This document shows positions 1-6,450 of a stretch of DNA of 17,691 nucleotides, in pieces. The DNA is taken from NCBI GenBank assembly GCA_009785855.1, contig WQUG01000001.1, positions 1-17,691 of the forward strand. The letters run 5' to 3'. The stretch comes from Actinomycetes bacterium. GTDB taxonomy: Bacteria; Actinomycetota; Coriobacteriia; WRKU01; WQUG01. The stretch's first letter is position 1, and each line of letters opens with the position of its first letter. The translations under genes were made by a program, and so were the position numbers. The notes beneath the pieces were generated by a model, which saw only the letters and a program-made list of their open reading frames with translations, was not told the origin of the DNA and ran no database searches.

Positions 1-128
1 ATGACGTCGCGATCGTGTTGAGCAAGCTGCTGGAAAAGCGCCTGCAACCACCGATGCCGCAGTTCACTGCACGTCGTATCGAGCTTCGTGAGTCTGTTCT
101 ACCGAAAACACCCCGGGATAAACCTTAG
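1..128 (+). CDS. C-terminal end of a LacI-type transcriptional regulator (partial)
   Basis: An open frame runs in from the left edge (first full codon at position 3) and stops with TAG at 126-128, giving 41 residues. The end contains Arg-Ile-Glu-Leu-Arg-Glu-Ser-Val-Leu-Pro. This resembles the 'ELVVRES' strand that closes the sugar-binding domain of LacI/GalR regulators, preceded as usual by a helix of the type 'LLEKRLQPP'. The DNA-binding half lies outside the window, so the ligand and regulated genes cannot be said. The assignment rests on this short tail only. Confidence 0.55.
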   Translation, partial: DVAIVLSKLLEKRLQPPMPQFTARRIELRESVLPKTPRDKP

Positions 129-221
129 GTGAGCTCTGAGCACTTTTGTTCTTAACCTGACCGACAGTATCGGAATCTTTACAACGCCCTCATAATGCTC
201 ATCCTTACCCCTAAATGTTTC

Positions 222-536
222 CTACAGGAGATTCGCCCAGTTACGTCGCGCGTAAAGAACCCGCTCGACATTGACCACTTTTTCACTCTCGTTGATGGAA
301 TAGAACGCAACATAGTGTTCGACAAGCAGAGCACGATAACCCAGCCCGGCAAGTCGGTCGTCGCGCACGAGCGGACAGCGTTTCGGCATCTCGGACAGAC
401 CTCTCAGGGCTTTCTCAATGATCTCCATCATCCTCAGCGCGGTGATCGGCGCAGACAACTGCGCTGAGATATAACGAGCGATATCACGGAGGTCATCCTC
501 AGCTGGTTCGGCCAGCTCTACTCTATAGTTTGCCAT
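222..536 (-). CDS. RelE/ParE-family toxin of a type II toxin-antitoxin pair
   Basis: This is a 104-residue small basic protein. The start Met-Ala-Asn-Tyr-Arg-Val at 536 was chosen over an upstream Met at 617 because the beta-strand 'YRVELAEPAEDDL' is the normal N-terminus of ParE/RelE toxins and the upstream 27 residues overlap the antitoxin gene. The C-terminal strand 'VNVERVLYARRNWANLL' matches the usual ParE ending (V..VLYARRxW..LL). Known family members either poison gyrase (ParE) or cleave mRNA at the ribosome (RelE); the sequence alone does not decide which. The start overlaps the 3' end of the antitoxin gene by 14 nt, so translation is probably coupled to it. Confidence 0.85.
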   Translation of the reverse strand: MANYRVELAEPAEDDLRDIARYISAQLSAPITALRMMEIIEKALRGLSEMPKRCPLVRDDRLAGLGYRALLVEHYVAFYSINESEKVVNVERVLYARRNWANLL

Positions 537-795
537 CAGCGATCTCTCGCTTGATATCCTGCATCGCTTCAGAGAGAGGACGCTTGCGGCCCTCTTTGAC
601 AGCTGCCCTCCCCTCATCCAGCAGTCGGTAGAGCTCGAACCGCCCGTTCATCTGTTCGAACAGCTCAACGCTCATAACAGCAAGATCGCCCTGCCCGTTC
701 TTCGTGATGAAGACCGGTTCCCGAGTCTCATGACAAAACGTAGATATCTCGTTGTAGCTGTTGCGTAAGTCAGTGCTGGATTTGATCTGGGGCAT
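523..795 (-). CDS. Phd/YefM-family antitoxin
   Basis: This is a 90-residue protein. Its N-terminal half 'STDLRNSYNEIS...EPVFITKNGQGDLAVMS' is the typical Phd/YefM DNA-binding fold. The charged C-terminal part (about residues 55-90) would be the toxin-neutralising segment. On the minus strand AAGGAG lies 6 nt before the ATG, a strong ribosome binding site. It is the first gene of a two-gene operon with the RelE/ParE toxin. In the family the antitoxin, alone or with toxin, binds an operator over its own promoter, and a perfect inverted repeat sits in exactly that place (814-840). Confidence 0.88.
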   Translation of the reverse strand: MPQIKSSTDLRNSYNEISTFCHETREPVFITKNGQGDLAVMSVELFEQMNGRFELYRLLDEGRAAVKEGRKRPLSEAMQDIKREIADGKL

Positions 796-813
796 GGTAA
801 CTCCTTTTCATTC

Positions 814-840
814 TAAAGATATTATACCTTAATATCTTTA
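814..840. promoter_or_regulatory. Toxin-antitoxin operator: perfect 11-bp inverted repeat over the promoter
   Basis: Arms TAAAGATATTA (814-824) and TAATATCTTTA (830-840) are perfect reverse complements separated by TACCT. On the minus strand the repeat contains a consensus -10 box TATAAT (plus-strand 821-826), about 25 nt before the antitoxin start at 795. No convincing -35 is seen. A repressor bound here would block the promoter, which fits the autoregulation known for Phd/YefM systems. Confidence 0.75.
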
Positions 841-869
841 TATGCGTGCTCGCATGATCTGAGACAGAG

Positions 870-889
870 AACGCAGATATCCCTGCGTT
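870..889. other. Small perfect inverted repeat upstream of the DUF2148 gene
   Basis: AACGCAG (870-876) and CTGCGTT (883-889) are perfect 7-bp arms around a 6-nt loop. No T-tract follows on either strand, so it is not a convincing terminator. A -10-like TATCAT lies just downstream at 891-896 without a clear -35. The repeat could be an operator or a short stem-loop; function unknown. Confidence 0.35.
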
Positions 890-936
890 GTATCATTGAA
901 ACACGTTGCACTGAATGGAACCTGAGGAGTACGACC

Positions 937-1470
937 ATGATGATCGATTCACAGCAAGCAGAAGAGCAGGCCGTCCTGAACGCGGCTTCAGCGTTGTGTG
1001 CGGCGGCGCGCACCGCGCCCAAGGCCTGTGGCGTCGACCATCTGGACACAGCGGTCCTTACCGGCGCAGACAAGGACCGGCTGGCCGCCGAGATGCGGCG
1101 CATGTCCGCGCAGCCTGACGGCCCTGCCTTCTTCGCGCGCGACGCGGACAACATCGACGCCGCAACGGCGGTGGTGCTGGTGGGCGCGCTCTATAAGACG
1201 CGCGGTCTGGGTGATCCCTGCCGCCTTTGTGGCTTCGACGGCTGCAGCGCCTGCGCCGATGCGGGCGCGACCTGTGTGTTCACGCCGATGGACCTGGGGA
1301 TCGCGCTGGGATCGGCGGTCGCTCTGGCATCTGAGCTGCATGTTGACAACCGCATCATGTTCAGCATCGGCCAGGCAGCAGTCTCGTTGCGTTTATTGGG
1401 AGACCACAAACTTATCATGGGGATCCCGCTGTCAGTCAGCGGTAAGTCACCCTTCTTCGACCGCCGATGA
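937..1470 (+). CDS. DUF2148 ferredoxin-domain-like protein
   Basis: This is a 177-residue soluble protein. It has a cysteine cluster C95-x2-C98-x4-C103-x2-C106-x6-C113, suited to an iron-sulfur cluster. It is followed by the conserved DUF2148 block 'DLGIALGSAV', 'VDNRIMFSIGQAA' and 'IMGIPLSVSGKSPFFDR' at the C-terminus. The family is found mainly in anaerobes and has no established reaction. GAGGAG at 924-929 lies 7 nt before ATG 937; a second ATG follows directly at 940. The stop overlaps the start of the fumarylacetoacetate-hydrolase-type gene as ATGA, so the two are translationally coupled. Confidence 0.85.
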   Translation: MMIDSQQAEEQAVLNAASALCAAARTAPKACGVDHLDTAVLTGADKDRLAAEMRRMSAQPDGPAFFARDADNIDAATAVVLVGALYKTRGLGDPCRLCGFDGCSACADAGATCVFTPMDLGIALGSAVALASELHVDNRIMFSIGQAAVSLRLLGDHKLIMGIPLSVSGKSPFFDRR

Positions 1471-2246
1471 CGCGCTACGTACGATTCAAGCGAGATGGCG
1501 CCGCGAGCTGGGGCGTCGTCGACGGCGAGCAGATCCGGGCGCTTGAGCGTGCGCCCTGGCTGAGCCTTGAAGAGACCGGCCTGGCCCTGGGCGTCACGGA
1601 AGCGACTCTGCTCGCGCCCTGTGAGCCGAGTAAGATACTCTGCGTTGGCAAGAGCTACTTCGACCATGCGCTCGAGATCCTTGACGGAAGCGTCCCTGAA
1701 ACGCCGATCCTCTTCATCAAGCCCAGCACCTGCGTCAATGATCCCGGCGCGACCATCATCCGCCCCCGCAGCAGCCAGGCGCTCGACTACGAGGGTGAAC
1801 TTGCTTTCGTCGTGGGAAAGACCGCGAAGCGTGTGAAGGCCGCAGACGCGGATGACTATATCTTTGGCTACACGATACTTAACGATGTCACCGCGCGCGA
1901 TATCCAGCTGGCTGACGGTCAGTGGACGCGCGCCAAATCCTTCGACGGCTTCGCGCCCATCGGCCCCTTCCTGACCACCGGGATCGATCCCGGCGATCTT
2001 GCGCTGACCACACGGCTGAACGGCGTGGTGCAACAATCCTCCCGGACCTCTCTCATGATGTGGAGCGTCCCCGAACTGCTCGAGTTCATCACCGAAGGTA
2101 TCACGCTGCTGCCGGGAGACGTCGTGACGACCGGAACGCCGGCAGGCGTCGGCCCCATGGCTGATGGTGACACGGTAGAAGTGGAGATCGAGGGCCTCGG
2201 CGCCCTGACTAATCCTGTTCGCTGGGAGGACCCGACTCCTGCTTGA
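1467..2246 (+). CDS. Fumarylacetoacetate hydrolase (FAH) family enzyme
   Basis: This is a 259-residue protein with the FAH core: 'CVGKSYFDHALE' near residue 59, 'LDYEGELAFVVGK' (metal ligands E109 and E111), 'GYTILNDVTARDIQ' (metal ligand D140), 'KSFDGFAPIGPFL' and C-terminal 'LLPGDVVTTGTPAGVGPMADGDTV'. Family members are Mg/Mn-dependent hydrolases, decarboxylases or isomerases of beta-diketo acids, for example in aromatic catabolism. The substrate here cannot be read from sequence. It starts inside the stop of the DUF2148 gene (ATGA). Its last 38 nt overlap the end of the convergent zinc-ribbon/FHA gene. Confidence 0.9.
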   Translation: MTRYVRFKRDGAASWGVVDGEQIRALERAPWLSLEETGLALGVTEATLLAPCEPSKILCVGKSYFDHALEILDGSVPETPILFIKPSTCVNDPGATIIRPRSSQALDYEGELAFVVGKTAKRVKAADADDYIFGYTILNDVTARDIQLADGQWTRAKSFDGFAPIGPFLTTGIDPGDLALTTRLNGVVQQSSRTSLMMWSVPELLEFITEGITLLPGDVVTTGTPAGVGPMADGDTVEVEIEGLGALTNPVRWEDPTPA

Positions 2247-2691
2247 CCAGCAGATCGCAGGAGCCCAGACCGACGACGTCCCCGTCGCGGATCAGGCTGA
2301 GATGCGTAGCCGCCTGCCCGTTGATCGTCGCCTTTGCTGTGGCGCTGAGTAACTCCATGAACACACCCTGCCTGAGCCGATACAGGTGCGCATGACGACG
2401 GAGGACCTCCTCCTCATCGATGACCAGATCGTTGAAGACCGCCCGCCCGATGTAGAGCGAGCCCAGCGGCGCATCGATGCAGTGCGGACGGGCGGCTCCC
2501 CGGCGGAGCTCAACGGAGAAGCTTCGCCTTGTCGCGGGAGCAGGAACTGCCTCCTCAGGGCGTCTGGCGCGCGGTCTCAGATCCAGTTTGCTCACGTCCT
2601 CAGTAGAGAGCGTGTCAAAGCGATACAGGCATTCGAAGCAGGTGTTCGCCTCCTCGACCGCATGTGCTCCGCAGATCGGACATCGTTTCAT
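2209..2691 (-). CDS. Zinc-ribbon plus FHA domain protein, last gene of the tad operon
   Basis: The protein has 160 residues. The N-terminus carries a zinc ribbon with C4-x2-C7 and C18-x2-C21. A basic, proline-rich linker follows, then an FHA domain from about residue 58. The FHA landmarks G82-R83, R99-H100 and N124-G125 are present, but the Ser normally before the Arg-x-His motif is Leu97. FHA domains read phosphothreonine, so this protein may link pilus assembly to a Ser/Thr kinase, although the Ser loss weakens that. The start overlaps the DUF192 stop as ATGA, placing it in the pilus operon. The 3' end overlaps the convergent FAH gene. Confidence 0.8.
   Translation of the reverse strand: MKRCPICGAHAVEEANTCFECLYRFDTLSTEDVSKLDLRPRARRPEEAVPAPATRRSFSVELRRGAARPHCIDAPLGSLYIGRAVFNDLVIDEEEVLRRHAHLYRLRQGVFMELLSATAKATINGQAATHLSLIRDGDVVGLGSCDLLVKQESGPPSEQD
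2236..2263. other. Inverted repeat at the convergent FAH / FHA gene ends
   Basis: CTCCTGC (2236-2242) and GCAGGAG (2257-2263) are perfect arms around a 14-nt loop, enclosing the FAH stop codon. There is no U-tract, so at most it is a weak bidirectional transcription end or an RNA stabiliser. It is coding on the minus strand. Confidence 0.25.
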
Positions 2692-3008
2692 CGCTCGCTC
2701 CTTTCCTGATCAGAGGACTTAAGCTCAAGGCGCTGCCCCGGCAGGAGCCACGGGCTGTCATCGGCGCGCCGTTCCAATACGGCAGCTGCTTTCCGGCAGC
2801 TTCGCGACAGGCATCCTGGCCTCAGGCCGCGGATCGCCCGCAACACCTCGCCGTCGGGCGCGATGAAGGCCACATCGATGGCGAAGCGCATCCCGATCGT
2901 GTGGATACGACGACAGGGAGCGATCAGAAGGGACGCTTCGTTTCTGCCCCCAAGGAGCCCGCGCATCCGCGCGAACGGACTTGTCGCGAGACACAGCTGC
3001 ATCATCAT
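2688..3008 (-). CDS. DUF192 family protein
   Basis: This is a 106-residue protein with the DUF192 signature: 'RMRGLLGG' at residues 14-21, then 'LLIAPCRRIHTIGMRFAIDVAFI' with the conserved Cys-x3-His and Gly-Met-Arg, and a closing 'LLPGQRLEL' strand. The biochemical role of the family is unknown. Similar small proteins occur beside tad-type pilus genes, and here it is locked into the operon: its ATG shares one base with the stop of the preceding TadE-like gene, and its stop overlaps the FHA gene start as ATGA. No signal peptide is seen, so it is probably cytoplasmic. Confidence 0.8.
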   Translation of the reverse strand: MMMQLCLATSPFARMRGLLGGRNEASLLIAPCRRIHTIGMRFAIDVAFIAPDGEVLRAIRGLRPGCLSRSCRKAAAVLERRADDSPWLLPGQRLELKSSDQERSER

Positions 3009-3427
3009 CAGAGCTCCGTCAGGGGCTGACAGAAGACCACGACCAAAGTCTTCGTACGACGCCAGGTCCCCAGGCCTCCGGTACCGGAGGAAGAGGCGAA
3101 CACACGATACTCCAGGCTGAACGAGAGCCTGAGCTCATGCAGGCCGAGGACTCCTTCGGGCTGCGCCTGTACCTGAGCTTTGAACGGCCCCCGGCTGCCT
3201 TCGGGATAACCCAAAGCTGCCTGAAGCAGGGCGTTCGCTTCAGAAGGGTCGCGTCGTCCATCGGACATCACGCGGGCCACCTCATCGCATACCCGGTCGA
3301 AACGAGCGCACTCGCTCACGAAGCAGAGCACGTTGACGACCATCACAAGCGCGATCGCGAACACCGGGATCACGAGCGCCAGCTCAGGGACCATCTGTCC
3401 CTGCTCATCACGGAACCCTGCCATCAC
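3008..3427 (-). CDS. TadE-like pseudopilin (second copy)
   Basis: This is a 139-residue protein. The short charged leader ends 'DEQG', followed by 'QMVPELALVIPVFAIALVMVVNV', a prepilin-type cleavage site. Cutting after G10 leaves Glu at +5 of the mature protein, followed by a single hydrophobic helix. The rest is a beta-rich extracytoplasmic part. The arrangement is that of TadE/TadF minor pseudopilins, which are processed by a prepilin peptidase and help assemble Flp pili. The start overlaps the stop of the TadG-like gene as ATGA; the stop shares one base with the DUF192 start. Confidence 0.8.
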   Translation of the reverse strand: MMAGFRDEQGQMVPELALVIPVFAIALVMVVNVLCFVSECARFDRVCDEVARVMSDGRRDPSEANALLQAALGYPEGSRGPFKAQVQAQPEGVLGLHELRLSFSLEYRVFASSSGTGGLGTWRRTKTLVVVFCQPLTEL

Positions 3428-5532
3428 AGGCTTCCGATCTCATCAAGCTGCCGGGTCATGTCGTCGATCCCTCGCTCGATCTCTCCTGAGAACGGCAGAC
3501 CCAGATCGATCCCGAACACCTTCGCGCTCAGGGCCATGACAAGATCTCCTGCCGCAGGGATGTCGTCCGAGCTCCCGGCGAGCCCCCTCGCCAGATCCAG
3601 CAGGCCACTCTCGCCGAGCCAGGCATAGTCACGTTTCGCTGCGCGCAGGGTCCTGACGAAGCTCCCCTCAAGTCCATCGGCATCAGGGCTTCCGACGTTC
3701 GCGGTGTCGACCAGCACCGGCTGGGGATAGCGCAGATCAGGCGGCTCTGCCTGTGCAGCCCCGAGCAGCTTGTCCCAGGCAGGCCTCATGACCTGATCGA
3801 GCCCGAAGGGCAGGCCGGAGACCTGGTCCCCCAGACTGTCGGCGCCACGGGCATAGACATCCAGGCAGCTGCCCCAGAGCGAGAGCAGGAAGGTGACCGC
3901 CGCGCCCGCGACCCCGCCGGGGCCGTCAGCCCCCAGAAGGGCGCCGGTCGCCGCGGGCAGGCCCCCGCCAGCGCTCTGCGCGCCGGCCGCACTGTTCCCC
4001 AGCAACGAAGGCAGGGTCTTCTTCGCGTCTGACGGGATCAGCTTCGCTGCGGAAAGCGCCATCTGGGGAGCAAGCCGGCTTCCCTGGGAGTTCGTCAACG
4101 GAGGCAGCGTGAAGCCCGGCAGACTACGTTGCTTGGGGCAGACCACGATGCAGATGAATCCGCGCGCACCGCTGGCGTGATAGCGCAGGCGTCCCCCCAG
4201 CAGGTAGGATCCTGCCTTCGACGTCAGCTTATCGAGCGCCGAAGCGGTGGTATCGCGTATCGTCGTCTCATGACCTGAAAGTTCTGCGCGTGCCTTCTGG
4301 TAACGGCTCAGCGCCGCTGCCTCTGCGTTCCAGTTCTCCGTGAAGGGCTGCAACTTCTCTTCCCAGGCCGAGATCGCCCGCCAGTCCGTGGGCGCACAGA
4401 TCGTACAGGGCGGATGCTCAGAGGCGCCCAGGAGGGTCTCAAGCTTCACGCTCTGAGGCGTCGCATCGGCCCCGGCCAGCCCGAAGCAGCTGGTCTGCCG
4501 GTGATAGGCGCGCCGTTGACCCTCCGGCGTTGAGAGGACGTAGACCTCCTCATCGAGCCAGGACCGCAGGAGCCTGTCGATCGACAGATCCTCTGCGGGA
4601 TAGCTATCGCTGTCGGGCGTTGCGCTGCCGATCGTCCGGGGGACCTCGAGCTGCAGATCCTGCTGGATCTCGCCATAGCTGCGCTCGAAGTCCGCCTGCA
4701 GCGCAGCGCGAGTCGAAGCGTTGTCATCGATGGGCGCAAGCGCGACCGGAGAGGGGCGCGGCGCAGAGATCAGCGTATCGGCGGCTCCCTTGAAATCGTC
4801 ATAAGCATAGGCGGGATCCCAGGAAAGCAGAGAGGTCCCGGGGGCTTTGTAGAGATCGAGCCTGAAGCACTCTTCCTTCGCAGCGTCTGCCTCCTCGCGC
4901 GCCTTCTGTGCCGCAGTCGCCTCCTGCTGATTGTCATCATGAGCCTTGCCGACCTCATCGAGCAGCTGATCCTCGCCCTCGGAATAGCCCGTCAGTTCGA
5001 CCTGCCCCGACCACGGCAGGGGAAGAGCGACACCCGCGTAACTTCCCTCCGTGTACGAGCTGACGCTTCCCGCTGACTGCTGTATCGCCATGCTGCTGCG
5101 CGCCATCACCAGATAGGGCGCGGCTGTGTTCAGCCCCTGCGCGATCTTGTAGATGTCCTGGGCGAACTCCTTACGCTTCTCACAGTAGCGCTTATCGAGC
5201 TCCAGCGCCTTCTCGAAGAACTCCGATGCCGTGCCCTCTGACGCCACGGCCACCACACCGGCCACGACCACCACCGCATGCAGCACGAGTCCGAAGAGGT
5301 TGGCCGTCAGCAGAAGAGCGTCGAGCAGCTGGATAGTCTGCATGATCTTGCTCTGCTCGTCAGCCGCCGCCAGAGCGCCGTTGTCCGCGATCATCTGGAT
5401 GTCTTCTGACGACGAGTTCGTCCAATACCATTGCAGACTTCCCGCGACCAGCACCAGCGCGAGCATGATGGCGAGCACGACCGCGAGGCTGGTCGAACCC
5501 CGCTCGTTCTTGAACCAGGCGATCTTCGGCAT
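3424..5532 (-). CDS. Large TadG-like pilus protein with embedded zinc-finger-like motif
   Basis: The protein has 702 residues. The N-terminus 'ERGSTSLAVVLAIMLALVLVAG' gives one membrane helix (about 13-31), followed by 'DIQMIADNGALAAADEQ', the TadG-type segment. A second hydrophobic stretch spans about 72-97. The remainder should face outward, with a helical charged region (about 183-222) and a Gly/Ala-rich part (about 512-550). Unlike the pilins it lacks Glu at +5 after a Gly, so processing by a prepilin peptidase is unlikely. Residues 330-381 contain Tyr343-His344...Cys349...Pro-Cys376-x2-Cys379-x-Pro, resembling small zinc-binding modules with a YHxxxxC...PCxxCxP pattern. Its ATG shares one base with the stop of the TadE-like gene upstream. 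It is much longer than ordinary TadE and may be an adhesin or pilus-associated protein; exact role unknown. Confidence 0.7.
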   Translation of the reverse strand: MPKIAWFKNERGSTSLAVVLAIMLALVLVAGSLQWYWTNSSSEDIQMIADNGALAAADEQSKIMQTIQLLDALLLTANLFGLVLHAVVVVAGVVAVASEGTASEFFEKALELDKRYCEKRKEFAQDIYKIAQGLNTAAPYLVMARSSMAIQQSAGSVSSYTEGSYAGVALPLPWSGQVELTGYSEGEDQLLDEVGKAHDDNQQEATAAQKAREEADAAKEECFRLDLYKAPGTSLLSWDPAYAYDDFKGAADTLISAPRPSPVALAPIDDNASTRAALQADFERSYGEIQQDLQLEVPRTIGSATPDSDSYPAEDLSIDRLLRSWLDEEVYVLSTPEGQRRAYHRQTSCFGLAGADATPQSVKLETLLGASEHPPCTICAPTDWRAISAWEEKLQPFTENWNAEAAALSRYQKARAELSGHETTIRDTTASALDKLTSKAGSYLLGGRLRYHASGARGFICIVVCPKQRSLPGFTLPPLTNSQGSRLAPQMALSAAKLIPSDAKKTLPSLLGNSAAGAQSAGGGLPAATGALLGADGPGGVAGAAVTFLLSLWGSCLDVYARGADSLGDQVSGLPFGLDQVMRPAWDKLLGAAQAEPPDLRYPQPVLVDTANVGSPDADGLEGSFVRTLRAAKRDYAWLGESGLLDLARGLAGSSDDIPAAGDLVMALSAKVFGIDLGLPFSGEIERGIDDMTRQLDEIGSL

Positions 5533-6017
5533 CAGTGGACCTGCCCCAGGACCGGATACTCAAGATCTGCGCCTGAGCTCAGCCCGGCGAGTGCGCCCAC
5601 GCTGTGCGCCTCTGCCGAGACCTCGACCGTCCCACCCTGCAGATCCCCCGCCAGAAGCCCGATCAGAGGCAGGGTCTTCTGGGTCAACGACAGACGCACG
5701 CGGACCTGCTCCGCATGCGCATCGCCGGACACATCGACCTGCAACGATCCCGGGACCTGGAAGGCCGAGCCTCGCGGGAGCCCTGCTATCTTGCCCTGTG
5801 AGTAGCTCTGGAGCAGCTGGGCGTCATCAGAGGGATCCCGCGTCGCGACGACCCGACAAAGACTGGCCGCCGCTGCCCCGAGGACCATCTTCGTGTAGAG
5901 GGTCACCACCGGTTGGAACAGGATCAACGACAGGATACAGAGCGTCGTGATGACGACCGGCGCCTCGGTGAGCGCCTGACCGTCCTCGCCGTGAAGTCTT
6001 CTAATGTATGAGAACAT
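5532..6017 (-). CDS. tadE: TadE-like pseudopilin (first copy)
   Basis: This is a 161-residue protein. The leader ends 'GEDG' and continues 'QALTEAPVVITTLCILSLILF'. Cleavage after G13 puts Glu at +5, but Ala instead of Tyr at +6, which is the TadE/F rather than the Flp pattern. One hydrophobic helix is followed by a Ser/Ala-rich exported domain. Family members are minor pseudopilins of the Flp/Tad pilus. The start overlaps the 3' end of the second Flp pilin gene by 17 nt; the stop shares a base with the TadG-like start. Confidence 0.78.
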   Translation of the reverse strand: MFSYIRRLHGEDGQALTEAPVVITTLCILSLILFQPVVTLYTKMVLGAAAASLCRVVATRDPSDDAQLLQSYSQGKIAGLPRGSAFQVPGSLQVDVSGDAHAEQVRVRLSLTQKTLPLIGLLAGDLQGGTVEVSAEAHSVGALAGLSSGADLEYPVLGQVH

Positions 6018-6210
6018 CGCACACCCCCTGAAGGCCCCCCAGCGTATAGGGGGCTTCCTGGAGCGTTCGCGCGACCGGACGGGAGTCCTGGCCGGAGCTC
6101 CGGTAGTAGTTGACCAGCCCGCCGATCGCGACCAGGATGATGACGACGAGGGTCAGGGCGACGACATACTCTGTCGCCGCCTGCCCCTCCTCTGCCCGGA
6201 AACGGCTCAT
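6001..6210 (-). CDS. Second Flp-type pilin
   Basis: This is a 69-residue protein. After the leader, 'EEGQAATEYVVALTLVVIILVAIGGLV' shows the canonical Flp site: cleavage after G9 gives Glu at +5 and Tyr at +6 and then a hydrophobic assembly helix. The C-terminal tail (about 30 residues, with one Cys) is longer and more polar than in the neighbouring pilin, so it may be a minor pilin. It overlaps the first pilin gene by 4 nt (ATGA), which predicts coupled but probably lower translation. Confidence 0.78.
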   Translation of the reverse strand: MSRFRAEEGQAATEYVVALTLVVIILVAIGGLVNYYRSSGQDSRPVARTLQEAPYTLGGLQGVCDVLIH

Positions 6211-6407
6211 GCCAGGTCCCCTATCTGACTGGTCACACTCTGCCAGACGGCTGCCAGCTGGTCATGGAAGGCGACTGCCAGGATGATGGCAGCGACCACG
6301 ATGACAGCCAGGATGATGACGTATTCCGCCACTCCCTGCCCGGACTCGCCGGCGAGACACGACCACAGGGGTCGCCCGATACTCAACCTTCTTCTTATCG
6401 ATTCCAT
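6207..6407 (-). CDS. flp: Flp-type major pilin
   Basis: This is a 66-residue protein with leader ending 'AGESG' and then 'QGVAEYVIILAVIVVAAIILAV'. Cleavage after G23 gives Glu at +5 and Tyr at +6, the Flp (type IVb) pilin signature, with a short mature pilin of about 43 residues. It is the only gene of the operon with free space in front (43 nt) and it has a strong ribosome binding site, AAAGGAG, 6 nt before the ATG. This fits a structural subunit needed in large amounts. It would be polymerised by TadA, TadB and TadC encoded upstream. Confidence 0.85.
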   Translation of the reverse strand: MESIRRRLSIGRPLWSCLAGESGQGVAEYVIILAVIVVAAIILAVAFHDQLAAVWQSVTSQIGDLA

Positions 6408-6450
6408 CGTTTGCTCCTTTCCTCGGTTACACTACAGACTTCCTGTTCGA

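Noticed and set aside
1191..2036. A 281-residue minus-strand open frame across the DUF2148 and FAH genes
   Set aside because: It is an antisense shadow of two genes with clear family motifs.
2236..2263. Intrinsic terminator between the FAH gene and the pilus operon
   Set aside because: The arms are perfect but there is no U-tract on either strand and the loop is 14 nt; kept only as an inverted repeat.
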